This document shows, piece after piece, positions 34,140 through 46,699 of a DNA stretch of 64,000 nt; position 1 is the first letter of the stretch; each line of letters opens with the position of its first letter. A program made the translations under genes and the position numbers. Under the pieces are notes generated by a model. The model was not told the origin of the DNA, made no database searches, and worked only from the letters and a program-made list of their open reading frames with translations. The stretch is from Diploscapter coronatus (taxonomy: Eukaryota; Nematoda; Chromadorea; Rhabditida; Rhabditidae): assembly GCA_964036155.1 (NCBI GenBank), contig OZ038423.1:37835249-37899248 (forward strand). The letters run 5' to 3'.

Positions 34140-37100
34140 ATGGTAGGGTTTAAACATTTTTAAAATAATAATAAAACATCAAATTTCTCAAAATTGAAAC
34201 TTCAGAAGGTGATGCGGGCACGGAAGTGTCCAACAGACGCCCTGGCGCTGACCAACTGCGCCGTCGTGTCCAGAAACGATTTCGACGAAAAGGGCGTTAG
34301 GTAAGAAAATTAAATTTCAGGAAAGATACAATATTTATATTTTTCTTTTGCCACCTTAAAGGCAATTATTAAATAGCGGAGTGTCTTTCCCACAATATTT
34401 CTTTCAAATTTCATCCTCTCGACTACCTTTAACTATAAGCATTCTGCCATTTAGTAATTGCCCTCTTAAAAATAGATTTTTTTGTTCTGTAGCTCTTCAA
34501 GAGTAAAACAATGACAAATTTTCAGACACGTTCGAGTCAACACCGGTCCAGCGCATCATTTCATCTTCTCGATCCGCAACCATCCCGAAGTGAAGCCGGG
34601 CGAAATCGCGTTCGCCATGCCGCAACGCAAGTGGGCCGCGCTGAGCCTCGACCAGGAGCTGCAAGTTAACCCTTTCTCTTTTCCGGTAGGTAAAAAATTA
34701 AAAATTACAAAGTCGGCTTCCGGTTCGTTTTTCCTGAAAAATATAAATAAACAGTTAATCATGGCGGGTTCTTTTCTTAAACTAAGAATTTGAAAATTCA
34801 AACAATTCCAGCCCCGCGACTACATGATCTCCGTGACGCTGTCGGTGGATTTCCAGCTCAAGAAGAACGCGACGTCGGAGCCGCTGAACAGTGACGCCAT
34901 GGCCAGGGAGTTTGGCATGCAGGTGGGCAAAAAGAAAACCATATTTTTCTAGAAGAGATCAGATTTTGAAAAGGGGATCAGAGAATTGAAATAAAATATC
35001 AAATATTTTGAGAAAAGAGATTGATTTCTCTAGAAAGCATCAGAACTTTAGAAATAAGAGATCAGAAAATTTTGGGAAAGAGACCATTTTTCAGTTCGTC
35101 GGCAACGCGCTGACCAAAGGCATGCAGATGGTGTTCCAGTTCACCGATCCGGAAAAGGGCAAGACCCACAATCTGAGTCTGGCTGTCAAGTCCATTGAAG
35201 GTTAGGAATTATTTTAAAAGAAATCAAAAATTTGAAAAAGAGATCGATTCCAGCAATCGACATGAACGCAGCTGCAGGTGGTCAGAGCGAAAACTCCAAG
35301 CCTTACGCGGTAGGTTTCGGGGAAAGAGATCTCTTGTCCAGAAAAGTTAGTCTCTTTTCAGATCGAATTCGGTCAACTCCAATCGAATACGGGCGTGATT
35401 TTCGACAAGGAGGAGGGGTCGACAATAAATTTAATCGGCAAGAGCAAGGGGTAAGAAAATAAGAAACAATCTACAAAATAGCACTAAGATTTAAAAAATA
35501 ATAAAATGAAATACAATAAATTTTGAGAAAATTGGCCTATCGAGCGATCATCAACCCGGACTGGGACTTCCAGAAGATGGGCATCGGCGGTTTGGACAAG
35601 GAATTTTCGGGCATTTTCCGCCGAGCTTTTGCGTCCAGGGTCTTTCCGCCGGAATTCATTGAGCAACTCGGTTGGATTTTTGTTTAAATTACAAAACATT
35701 TTGGGAAACCAGCAACTTTTCTAGTGTTCTTTAAAAAGTTGATCACAAATATTTAAGAAAAAAAAATAATAATAATAATAATTTAAGCAATGAAGCACGT
35801 GCGCGGCATCCTTCTGTTCGGCCCACCAGGCACAGGCAAAACACTGATGGCTCGCCAAATCGGCAAAATGCTCAATGCCAGAGAGCCGAAGATCGTCAAC
35901 GGTCCGCAGATTTTGGATAAGGTTTGGAATTTTTAATTAAAGAAAAATGTATGTGCTTTCAGTACGTCGGAGAGTCCGAAGCGAACATTCGCAAGCTGTT
36001 CGCGGACGCGGAAGAAGAATGGAAGCGTTGCGGCGCGAACTCGGGACTCCACATCATCATCTTCGACGAAATCGACGCCATCTGCAAACAGAGAGGGTCT
36101 ATGGTGAGGGATATGTCAAATTCGGAATTAATTGGGATTTAAAGGGATATATGAAACCTTTTTCTAAAAAAATTAAAATTTAGGGCTAGAGATTTGGATA
36201 TGTAAAATCTAAAAACATTTTAAAAATCAGATTTGAGAACACATGAAATAGATATCTTGAAGGGTATGTGAAATCCTTCCTTTTCAGGCCGGCTCTTCTT
36301 CAGTCCACGACACGGTTGTCAACCAGCTGCTCTCGAAAATGGACGGCGTCGATCAGCTCAACAACATCCTCGTCATCGGCATGACCAACAGAAAGGATAT
36401 GATCGGTAAGACGGGATAAAGAATGATATATGAAATCGCCTAAAAATAGACTATTTAAAAAATACCGAACTTCCGAAAGAATGAAAGAGTTTGATATCAA
36501 ATTTTTCAGACGAGGCTCTGCTGCGTCCGGGCCGTCTGGAGGTTCAGATGGAAGTTAGTTTGCCTGACGAGCCTGGAAGATTGCAGATTCTGAAGATCCA
36601 CACTGCTAGAATGAGGCGAATTTCAAAATTATAAGAAAGACCATCGATAAAAGGAGTACCACAAAAATTCAACGAACATGCACATTTTGAGCCAATTTAA
36701 AAACTAATAAGTTACATAGAGGATATAGGGTAGGGATCGTGCAGGAGAATGCTGGATATTGTTTTTAGTTAGGAAAATTCATATCATATTTTTGTCGATA
36801 CTACTTTTATGAACCGTCAATAAAAAATGAAAAACAAAATTGCAGAGAGTATAAGAAACTGGACCAAGACGTCAACCTCGAAGATCTCGCGAAGCGAACC
36901 AAGAACTTCTCCGGCGCCGAGTTGGAGGGCTTGGTGAGAGCCGCTCAATCCAGCGCCATGAACCGACTCGTCAAGGCTGGGGGAAAGGTGGGTCTGGACA
37001 GAAATCAATTTTAAAAGAGAAAACTTTAAAAACAAGTCATTTTTGCGAAAAAAAAATAGAATTTTTGAACAAAGAATGTGAAAAAGTAACGTTGAAATAA

Positions 37101-39224
37101 TGCAAAGTTTAGAAATAAGACAAAAAAAACTTCTAGGTTCAACTCGACCCGGACGCGATCGAAAAGCTGATGGTCAATTCAGAGGATTTCAACTACGCGC
37201 TGGAGAACGATATCAAGCCGGTGAGAAAATTAAAAAGAAAAACTGGAAGGTCACCTTTTTAAAAAATCGACTTTTCTCAGATGTTCTAAAAATATAAACT
37301 CGATTTGAAAAAATGAATATTTCAAAATAAATATAAATTGCAATTCCTTAAAATAAAAGTATTTTGAGGCGTTCGGCCGAAGCGACGAGTCTCTGAACAA
37401 GTTCCTGGACGGAGAGCTACTGATCTACGGGTCGGAAGTGCAGAAAATCCTCGAGTACGGCGATCTCCTCGTCACGCAGGCAAAGAACCCGCAGTCCAGA
37501 ACGGGACTCGTCAGGGCTGTTTTGGCTGGTAAGCGACGAGGATTGACAACAAAACAAAAACAAATAAAATTAGCCCTATAAAATTGATCAGAAACGATAG
37601 TTTTGGGATTCCGAAGGTCCGAATTCGGATTGCTGGAGGTCCGATCCTAGCTATAATTTCGAAATTTTTGAAGAATTGAGTTAGGGATGCTATACTCGAA
37701 TTTAAGGGTCAGAGGGCTTTGATCTTGGTAAATTTGACTTTTTGTTCAACAAAAATCGAATTTCTGCTGAATAGAAAATTTAAAAACAAATAATAGTAAT
37801 TAAATTTACAGGGGCGCCTCAGTCTGGTGTTTCTCGTCTGGCGGCGGAGATCGCTCGTCGCTCGGACTTCCCGTTCGTGCGCGTCGTTTCCAACGGCGAC
37901 ATGGTCGGCTTCTCGGAGACAGCCAAATGTGCCGCTTTGAGGTACAACGTTCGAAAAAAATATTTTAAACGATTCGATTAAAATTAATTCTGAAAGTAAA
38001 ATTCTAAGATCCAGCAGGTTTTTGACGTCTAGGCTTAAAACTAAGACTGAGTTTGAAAAAATTCTGAATCTGATTACAGGAAGGCTTTCGACGATGCGAA
38101 GCGATCCAAAATGTCCGTCCTCTTGATCGATGACGTCGAGCAACTTGTTGGTAAGGAAATAAACAAAAAAATCTAAAGTTGAACAAAAATTGAAAGTTCT
38201 TGAGAAAAATTTAAAGAAAATATTATTTGAAGAAATTCGAAAAAGTAAAAAATATTTTCCAGACTACACCCCGGTGGGACCGCGTTTCTCGAACCTGGTG
38301 TTGAAAGCACTTGTGGTCCTGCTCAAGGAGCCCGTCCCCAAGGACCATCGACTTCTCATCCTCGCGACCTCTTCCGATCGGGCTTTCCTCAGGGAGTTCG
38401 GATTGCTCAATGCTTTCGGTGGGTTCAAAGCGATTATTTAGATCAGAAAAAGTTTTTTTTTCTGAAAATTGGACTAATTTGGATACGAAAATTAAAAAAT
38501 TTTTTTTTAAAGTACTAGAAAAAGTAGCATTAAAGAAAATAAGAAAATTTAATTTAAATTTGCAGGTCACCTGATCGACGTGCCGCAGCTGACCAAATGG
38601 GAGCATGTGATGAACGTCGTCACGGAGGCAGACACTTTTTCGCGGGAGGAAATACAGAAGCTGCGCTACCAACTCGAGCAGCTGTTCGACAAAAACCTCC
38701 ACTTCGGCATCGGCATCAAACGACTATTAGACTTGATCGATCTCTCCAGACAGGTGAGGGGATGTAGTCAAGGCTGTACGGAAATATTTCGGAGAAAGAT
38801 TTTCTCTATATCTGTGTTCACACTTTCTTTCTTTCTCCCTTTTTCTGCTTTCTTTGCATCCCGTTCCAACGAGTCTGTGCGGAACAGAATGCAGCGAGGC
38901 AAGAAAGGGAAGAAGGAGAAAAGAAGTGTGGGGCGGAGAAAATCTTTTTTCGAAATATTCCGTACAACCCTGAATGGAAAGTGAAAACCGTGCCTGGCGG
39001 AAAATCGAAAATTTTTGAGAGCAAAAAGTATGTTGCAGAAAATATGGAGGATTTTTGGAAAAGTAAATCAACAAAAATATTAATATTCCAGTAGAAAAAT
39101 GGAAGATTTTAGGAAACTGAAATTTTGAAAAAAAAGAAAATCGATAAAATGTTTGCAGTGCGATGAAGGCTACCGCGGTACGGAACTCTTCGAACGCCTA
39201 GAGATGCTAGCACTCAGCCTGTAG
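34140..39224 (+). CDS. nsf-1: N-ethylmaleimide-sensitive factor (NSF), AAA ATPase
   Basis: SNARE-disassembly ATPase of membrane fusion. Twenty exons, 752 aa: 34140-34142, 34206-34300, 34526-34685, 34812-34922, 35095-35200, 35254-35309, 35362-35450, 35528-35670, 35788-35921, 35963-36103, 36288-36405, 36510-36615, 36846-36987, 37137-37220, 37369-37528, 37812-37941, 38080-38150, 38263-38418, 38566-38753, 39159-39224. N domain: [28 protein letters not shown]1: Walker A GPPGTGKT (266-273), Walker B IIIFDEID, sensor [12 protein letters not shown], arginine finger RPGRLEV. D2: [34 protein letters not shown]. In D2 the Walker A motif reads GAPQSGVS (550-557), with Val at the usual Lys. The first exon encodes only Met. 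Intron 12 uses a GC donor (AG/GCGAAT). Confidence 0.95.
36650..36800 (-). repeat. Dispersed repeat in NSF intron 12
   Basis: Inverted homologue of the repeat in eIF3j intron 6 (31840-31985), found in the same intron that uses a GC donor. Confidence 0.6.
38770..38973. repeat. About 200-bp fold-back element in NSF intron 19
   Basis: Nearly the whole element is palindromic. Left: CAAGGCTGTACGGAAATATT. Right: AATATTCCGTACAACCCTG. The inner arms also pair (GAGAAAGATTTTCTC with GAGAAAATC; CACACTTTCTTT with AAAAGAAGTGTG). In pre-mRNA it would form a long hairpin. Confidence 0.75.
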
Positions 39225-39870
39225 ATGATCATCTTGAATCCGAAGCAAACAACCACGAGGTTGGCAAAATGATCGCTGAAAATGAGAATAAAGAAAAGCG
39301 ATTTACAATATTTCAGACGTTTTCCGGAAGCTATCGTTTATCATGGAACGTCCTATTTTCACAAATGTCTACTTCTGAAAATTCAAATATTCCCTCAAAA
39401 TATGAATTTTATCTCATTTCTAATCAACTCTATAATGGACCAACTATTGAAGAAGGCTATAATTTAATTCTTATGCAATAGATTTTATCAAAATATATAA
39501 TAATTTATTTGATTATTTATTATTTCTATGATTTTTGATTAATTTGGCTTTATTATTTATTCGAAAGTAGGTAGAGAAATTTTCATTTTTGCTTCTCGCA
39601 AGATTTTATCTGCATTTTTGGCTCGGAAGTCTTATCGAATTGCCTAAAATAGTCAGGCAAATTAGATTTTTTAAAATATGTGCATAAGTTAGGCTGTGGT
39701 GATGGAGAAACATTCCCTAGTTTTTCAGGATTTGAAAGTTAAAGATTTTTACGAGAATAAATAGCTTTGAAATTGACCTTTTCATTTTGTTGTAGTGCTT
39801 TAGCAGTGTCGTTAAACAACGATCGTTTAATATCTTCATTTCAAATTTTCGATTTTCTGGCCTTATTTTC
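39225..39870. other. Spacer between NSF and STOML2
   Basis: No gene seen. AT-rich 3' sequence of NSF and the STOML2 upstream region. The same-strand order and a gap of about 650 bp leave an operon possible but unproven. Confidence 0.4.
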
Positions 39871-39879
39871 AATTTACAG
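39871..39879 (+). other. Probable spliced-leader acceptor of STOML2
   Basis: AATTTACAG ends 11 nt before the ATG at 39891. Confidence 0.45.
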
Positions 39880-39890
39880 CTCCCCACGCG

Positions 39891-42236
39891 ATGTATTCCA
39901 GGCGGCTCGTCTCGCACCTGCATCGGAACTCGAGGTTGGCGCGGGGAAAGATCAAATTAAACCAAGATTTTTTAAAAATCTTTTTCCTGAATCTCTACGA
40001 TTATTTCTCCAAAAATTTAATTTTAATTTGAAAAATACAAATCAAAATAATTCCGGAATTTTGCAGACTTCTCCAATCTCTGCCAGCTCTGGACGTGATT
40101 TCCGTGAGAGGGGCGCACGCCAGGAATACTATCATCAACTTCGTTCCTCAGCAAGAGGCCTGGGTCGTCGAGCGCATGGGCCGCTTCTACAAAATTCTGG
40201 AGCCGGTGAGTTCTCGAAACAATGCCAGAGTCTAAATATATACCACCTTTTTTCAAACGAGGAGGTGGGATCTCTAGGCCCTGCCAAAAAACATCCAGAA
40301 AATGAAACAAAAATATAAATAATTTCAGAATACTCTCAAGCAGAATCAAATTGAAAAAAGGTTTCAGGGTCTGAACTTCCTCCTGCCCGTGATCGACCGC
40401 ATCCGCTTCGTGCAGAGTCTGAGGGAAATCGCGATCGAGATCCCGCAACAGGGCGCGATCACACTCGACAATGTGCAACTGCAGCTCGACGGAGTGCTCT
40501 ATCTCAGGGTGGTCGATCCCTATAAGGTTAGAAACAAAACAACATAGAAATAAACTTGCAAAAATCTGGAAACTGCCCATTTCTAATTTTTTGGAGGGCC
40601 CTACTTTCGAAGGTCGTAGCTTCTTATAAGGTTACAAAAATAATTTTAAAAAATGCGACTTTCCAGGAAATAAAACAATCCCCTTGCCTATACTTTTCAT
40701 GAATTTATGAAAGAATAAGAATTTAGGAGGGGAGGTCTTTAATATTTTTTAAATACAAATATTTGAATTTACAGGCCTCCTACGGCGTTGACGATCCCGA
40801 GTTCGCGGTCACCCAACTCGCACAGACGACGATGCGCTCCGAAGTCGGCAAGATCAGTCTGGACACTGTGTTCAAGGTAGGCTTGCAAAAATAAAAGGAA
40901 TGACTTTTCTGAAAATTTTTTAAGTAATAAAATGTTTAAATTGTTTAGGAAAGGGAAACTCTGAACGAGTGCATCGTGGCTGCCATCAACAAGGCGGCCG
41001 AGCCCTGGGGCATCACCTGCATGCGATACGAAATCAGTTAGTTTTAAAAATATACAAACTAATACATTTTTGGAAATCTCATTTTTGAAGAAAAGTCTTT
41101 AAAAATGTCTTTCTCGAATCAACAAATTAAAAACTTGGAAAATTGCCTTTTTCTCTAAAATCATCTTTTAAAAGGTTATTTTCTCGAAAGAAAAGAAATC
41201 TAATTTAAAATAATAAGACAAAAAATGTTTAAATGAAAGAATTTCAGGAGACATGCACATGCCGTCGAAGATCCAAGAAGCTATGCAGATGCAGGTCGAA
41301 GCCGAACGTCGAAAGCGTGCCGCGATTTTGGAATCCGAGGGACTCAGGGAAGCTGCGATCAACCGGTAAGTTGAAAACATTTCAAAAATATTTTTAAAAA
41401 TTAATTAGAAAAAAGACTAAAAAATTAAATTTTCAGGGCCGAAGGAGAAAAGAAAGCGCGTATTCTGGCATCCGAGGCTCAGGAGGCTCAACAGGTTTGG
41501 AAAATAGAAACAATAAAACAAAAGAGTAAATTTCAGATAAACGTGGCGCGGGGCGAGGCGCAGGCGGTTTTAATGAAGGCCGGAGCGCGTGCAAAAGCCA
41601 TCGAGCAGGTCGCTGCTGCGTTGACTAAACAGGTCAGTTTCAGATTTTCCACAGTTAAAAATATTCGATCCACGGGTGCGGGTTTTTATTTGCAAATTTG
41701 GTCTCCAAGAAAAATGAATTAATTAAAACTAACATAAAATTTAGGGCGGAAGTGGCGCGGCGAATCTGACGGTGGCAGAGCAGTATGTGACTGCCTTTTC
41801 GAACCTGGCGAAGCAAACGAACACCGTCCTCCTGCCTTCGAATCTGAACGAGCCAGCCTCCATGGTCGCCCAGGCACTTACACTCTATCAGAATATTCAG
41901 AACAGGCAACAGACGCAGGTATATTGCTGATGTTCAAATCTGGGAGACGTGCAAAGTAGTGCAGTTATTTTTCGTGGCTAGACGAGCGAGAAATGGCACG
42001 TGAAAAGAAGAGACTGGTCCAAAATCGCCTCTTTCTCCCCTCGTTTTCGACCTTCCAGACTTCAACATCAATAATGCGTGAAAATGGAGAAAAGTAGCAA
42101 AAGAAATTAGGAAATTTAAAAAAGATGAAAATAGTTGATTTAAGTAAATAGTGTCCTGCTTCTGGAAAATTTTCTATTTTAGGTAGCCAAAAATGAGGAT
42201 AATATGGAAATTAAAGAAAATCCGGAGAAATCTTAA
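39891..42236 (+). CDS. stl-1: Stomatin-like protein 2, mitochondrial SPFH protein
   Basis: Ten exons, 343 aa: 39891-39934, 40067-40205, 40368-40526, 40775-40876, 40949-41036, 41248-41365, 41437-41494, 41537-41632, 41745-41918, 42183-42236. The Arg/His/Ser-rich N-terminus (MYSRRLVSHLHRNSR) is a mitochondrial presequence. The SPFH/band-7 domain follows: NFVPQQEAWVVERMGRFYK, PQQGAITLDNVQLQLDGVLY, AQTTMRSEVGKISLD. After it come the coiled-coil EAERRKRAAILESEG and the C-terminal AEQYVTAFSNLAKQTNTVL block typical of STOML2. Known role: inner-membrane scaffold that binds cardiolipin and prohibitins and organises respiratory and protease complexes. All exons keep frame. Confidence 0.94.
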
Positions 42237-42735
42237 TAATGAACGGGTGAATATATATCCATTTTAATCTGGAACCTTTTACAAATAAATGTGACCCAAA
42301 TATTTTCTAGGTTTTAAAAATTTCGGGAAAAAGTTATTTGTAAGGTGTTGCCGGAAAAATGGATATACTAAGAATAATTTAACTTTTACTTAGGGATAAA
42401 AATCGTTGTTTTCTTGTTATTACTTCGACTAGAATAAATTCGAAAAGTTTATTGTTTTAGGAAAGAAATCGAGAAAAATTCCAGCACCGAGTTGACTTTC
42501 GCGTATTTTCCATAGAAAATTTACAAAAATGAGATTCAACAATATCTTTGCTTTCAAACATGTACAGGAAATTTCATTTAAAAATTGAGCATAGAAAAAC
42601 TAGAATAAAAACGTTAAAGGGGTGGCTTTCGGAGAAAGCTACCGTAACCCAGGTTCCAGGATAAGTGCGGGATAAAGGAAGATAGAATAGAGGACTTCAT
42701 ATATCCCCGGATATATGAAATCCGGGGGATCACAA

Positions 42736-43716
42736 TTAAATCCTTATATGAAATGTCCTTATAAAGTCGGGAGATCTTGAGACGACATGCTCAAATTCCG
42801 CGTAATTTATACGCCCGTCTCCATCTAAATCAGCCTCATCGATTATCTAAAAATTGGTCTCTTTTAGAATAAAAGATCTTTTTTAAATGTTAGATCTCTT
42901 TTGGAAACATTTGCTTCTACCCAGATTTTTTATGCTCCAAAGAACATCTATTATTTTCACAAGAGTATGGAAACTTCACAAAATTTCAGGAGAATTTTTG
43001 GAAATTAAAAAAAGAATAATTAAAAATTTTGAAAAACCCCCACCCTTTCAATGATGAACTCGACTTCCTCATCGGACAATTCGTCTCGCGTCAAACTTCG
43101 CAACATTTTGCTCAAATCGTCGTGCCCCAAGTGATCGTCCGAGTCATAATCTAAATCGAAAATTTGTAAAATAAACAAAAAATTAAAAGAAAATAGTCAC
43201 AAAAAATACCGTATATCCGAAACGCGTATTTCAATTTCAACTGTAACGGGGCCATTTCGGAAAAACAGGAAAACATGTCCAAAAAATCGTCGAACGATAA
43301 ATTGCCCCGCCCGTCCTCGGAAAACACCTCACAGATACGGCGACGGAACGGGTTTTCCTAAATTTTTGAGGGGGTTAAAATAATTTTTGAATATAAAGGA
43401 AAATAGATTTGAACAAATGAACAAATTCGGACCTTCAATTCGGGCATTTTTTCGATTTCCTCGAACGTCAGAGTGACGATAGCGGGTCTATTTCCTTGCA
43501 TATTCGTGGGAACTTTTTGCGGGTTCAACGCGTAAAATCGCTTATACAACCGGATGATATCTTTCTTCGTGAAAAAGGTGCAATCCTAAAAGTTTCTAAA
43601 CATCGATTAGGAATTTCTTAAAATCGAACCTGATATTCATCCAACTGTTCCCTCGTGAAAACTCCACCTTTTGAGAATAAATTCAAATCGGACAATGAAC
43701 TGCCGTTATTTCCCAT
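42736..43716 (-). CDS. calm-1: Calcium- and integrin-binding (CIB/calmyrin) EF-hand protein
   Basis: Five exons, in gene order 43716-43630, 43585-43433, 43357-43210, 43150-43044, 42846-42736, give 201 aa. It starts MGNNGSS, so Gly2 could be myristoylated as in other CIBs. Features: [62 protein letters not shown]-hand 3 loop [14 protein letters not shown]-hand 4 loop [12 protein letters not shown]; and the family C-terminus [14 protein letters not shown]. Length is close to that of vertebrate CIB1/CIB2. CIBs bind Ca2+ or Mg2+ and partners such as integrin alpha tails or TMC mechanosensory channels. It is convergent with STOML2, with about 500 bp between their stops. Confidence 0.93.
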
Positions 43717-43719
43717 TTT

Positions 43720-45610
43720 AGTAATGGTCAAATAGTCGGGTTGGCAGAGCACTAGGCACCGCTATTCTTGGCAGAAATCGATCCCCGACCAGTGGCAATT
43801 GTTTTAGTTTCCTGGGAGCAAAATCTAAAAAAGATAAAATAGGTCGATGACTTTACAACTTCTATATGAAAAACAATGGGGCCAGGGAAAGTTTGATTTC
43901 GCTGAATCTCAGCGCGCAAAATGATTTTGCCAACAAGGTCCCGAACCTGGGAAAAGCTTGAGAAAACTAAACGAAACCAAGCGTGTTATATCGAAATAGG
44001 CGAAAGACTACCGAGTTTTGAGAGGCGGAAGAGAAAAGGAATATTTCCGGGAGGAAAAGAGGTCCGGGAAATAGTCTTCCGAAGGCATAGAGGGCTGGGG
44101 ACCACAAGTTTTGCAGAAATAGAGAGGAAAATTTAGAGAGCCAGAGAAAACGAAATAGGGGGAAATAGTGGAGAAAGTTGGAGACAAAGAAAGAAAGCTC
44201 CCCTGAGGGCTATATTCTGGGACCAGGAGGGCTATATATCGATCGGTCTTGCACCAAAGCGACCACAAGGTTTACACACAAGACAAATGGGAGATAGAGA
44301 CAAACTAAGAGAGCCTAGAGAACGAGAAAATTAGAATAAGTAAAATAGGTAATCGAACAGACAGGTAAACAAAGAATAAACTTACAGAAAGAGAATAAAT
44401 TTTAAAAATTTTGAATGCTGTAATAGGCATGATTCTAATCTTTTGGCTACGGTAGTTTAGAATATAATCTTAGATATGCTAATTTCAAGAAAAAATAGCC
44501 TTTACCCCGAAGCTTATGAACATTTGGCTTTACAGTGTGCTTTTTATTTTGAAATGCCCGCATTTTACACCGCTTTTTCCACTCGCACTCTGTTCCATTT
44601 TTGAATTTCTACCGTACCAGTAACCTCATTTTTGCCGGTGAGAAATAGAAAAAATATTTTAAATTAAAAAATTAATAATTTAGAAAAATAGAAATAATCT
44701 TTGAAAAAATTATTTTCAGTGCACTTCCGAGCAGTGACAGGAAAATCACCCAGAACAAGGAGATTTCGATTTTGCGGCTGGACCCTCGCCGTCTTCTAAA
44801 TGAACGAACTAGGTTCGTTTTAGTTTGAGAACACTCAAAGCTCCTATCCAGGATTTGGCAGAAAAATTACCAAGTTCGGATACTTTCGCACGAATCTAGT
44901 CTAGAAGATTCATATCTTCTATTGTCTATTTGAATTATCCGAAATCTAAACAATCATTTCTCCAAATTTCCCAATTCCTCTTTGAAAATATTCAATTTTT
45001 GTCCATGAAATTGAATCATAATCGTTTCCAACTATTGACCTACTCCCGAAAACTCCTTCCCTCTTCAGGCACAAGGCTAAAATTTGATACCTTAAATTTT
45101 CTAAAATTGTTTTTTCGATTACTCCAAAAACGATATTTTGAAAATCGATTTTTGGGTATCAAATCAGAAGTCTTGTCTTTTTTATTTCAAAAACCTAAAC
45201 TGCAATTATAAAATTTTGGGGTAAAATCGCTAAGCAGGTTGATTTCAGATTTATGTAAAACCCTTGAAAAAATTATTTACGGAGCTCAACTTTAAAATTT
45301 GTACAAATCTTCAAGACTTGAAATTTTTCAGATGTTTAAATTCTCCGTTAATCAATTTTCAGAGGATTACTGTAATTTCTTTATTGATCTCGTTTTTATT
45401 GTTGTTTTTTTGTGATTTTTGAGATCGTTATCTAGCAAAAGATAGGACATTTTTGAAAAACTTGAATATACTTCTGAAAAAACTCGAAGAAAATCTTGAA
45501 ATGTGTTCTGCTAAAAGATAAAATTTTCATCCTGAAATTTGTTATACTATACATGAAAACTACGAGAAATTGAGAAATTATACTAATTTCGGCGAACTCT
45601 GATAGAGGAC
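43720..45610. other. Intergenic, no supported gene
   Basis: Purine-rich low-complexity sequence at about 43960-44330 gives open frames on both strands that look like composition effects. A single exon-like segment near 44720-44810 after TTTTCAG is isolated and has no recognised domain. Confidence 0.4.
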
Positions 45611-45611
45611 T

Positions 45612-46699
45612 AAAATATGCTGTTCAGGTAAGGAAATTTGAAATAACTCACTGAAAATATGCTATTTCTATCATTTTATAGAAATTCTAAACCACTTTGA
45701 ATTTTATTGAAAATTTTTAGAACGAATTTGAACTTCGTTGCAAAGTGCATGAATTGGCAAACGGAGGAGCTGCGAGGAAAGTGCGTTCTCGCGGAGACGT
45801 GATTGTTTTGGACAAGGACAGCAGGCGCGTCGAGTCACTCACTATTGTTGTAAGCTTTTAACAAATCATAATTTGAACAGATGTATCTTATACTCTACAC
45901 AACGAAGTTCATTCCAATATCAATTATCTCAGGAGTGGTGTTTGATGAAGCTGATATTTATGTTCAAACTGATACTGATTAATTGTGCCGATGTAAAAAT
46001 GCCACTCAATTAGATTTCCTGATTATCTATTATTTAAGCTATTTTATTTAGCGTCGTGAAGTGATAGTTCGTAGTCATACAGGCTCTGGACGACAATTTC
46101 TCCCAGATAGGCAACCAGCAGGGGCAGCTGACATCGAATACAACTCCTGCTATTTGCAGTCCAAGACGCTCAGCCCCTACAACCACAAGGCTGCACAAGT
46201 CGTATGTTGTTTTTATTTAATTCAGGGATGTGTCCAGTACAGTGCGAAAACTACTATTTTTCCGATCAGCACTAGTTTATTTGCACTGCTAATATTTCTG
46301 ATCTTACCCATCAATTTCATAGCTTTTATTGGTATCATGATTTATAATAAAATGGCCCATTTTCCAAATATTCTAACCTGAGATTGGTTAATTTCGAATA
46401 TAACTTTGACTTTACCACTTTACTACTGTCTATCTATAATTTCTATCTCTGAAAAGCGAGTGAAATTCTTTGATTTCAGTTGAGTACAATCAGGAAGGCG
46501 ACAAAGAATGGAACGGAATACGATTCCTCTTCTGCTTCAGTCACTTGACAACGATGAAACAATGCATTGGTATTCTCAATAATAACCAACTAAAACAAGG
46601 GTTTCATTGATTTCATATTGTGACACCATGTAATGTCAGACAAAAAATATATAGAAAATTGTTAAAGATCGATTTGTCAGAAAGGAAGAAATGGTGTGA
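45612..46699 (+). pseudogene. Duplicated RecQ5-like 3' segment, copy A
   Basis: Direct-orientation homologue of 59748-60974. It keeps an exon after TTTTTAG at about 45720 (NEFELRCKVHELANGGAARK...) that is partly deleted in copy B. The later exon (from about 46052, RREVIVRSHTG...) has lost two bases relative to copy B and shifts frame. No upstream helicase exons were found before it. The segment ends exactly where transposon copy A begins. Confidence 0.65.

Noticed and set aside
46225..46380. Hydrophobic, membrane-like frame (LFALLIFLILPINFIAFIGI) also found at about 60495-60660
   Set aside because: Explained by the segmental duplication; the acceptor before it is lost in one copy and the frame continues differently.
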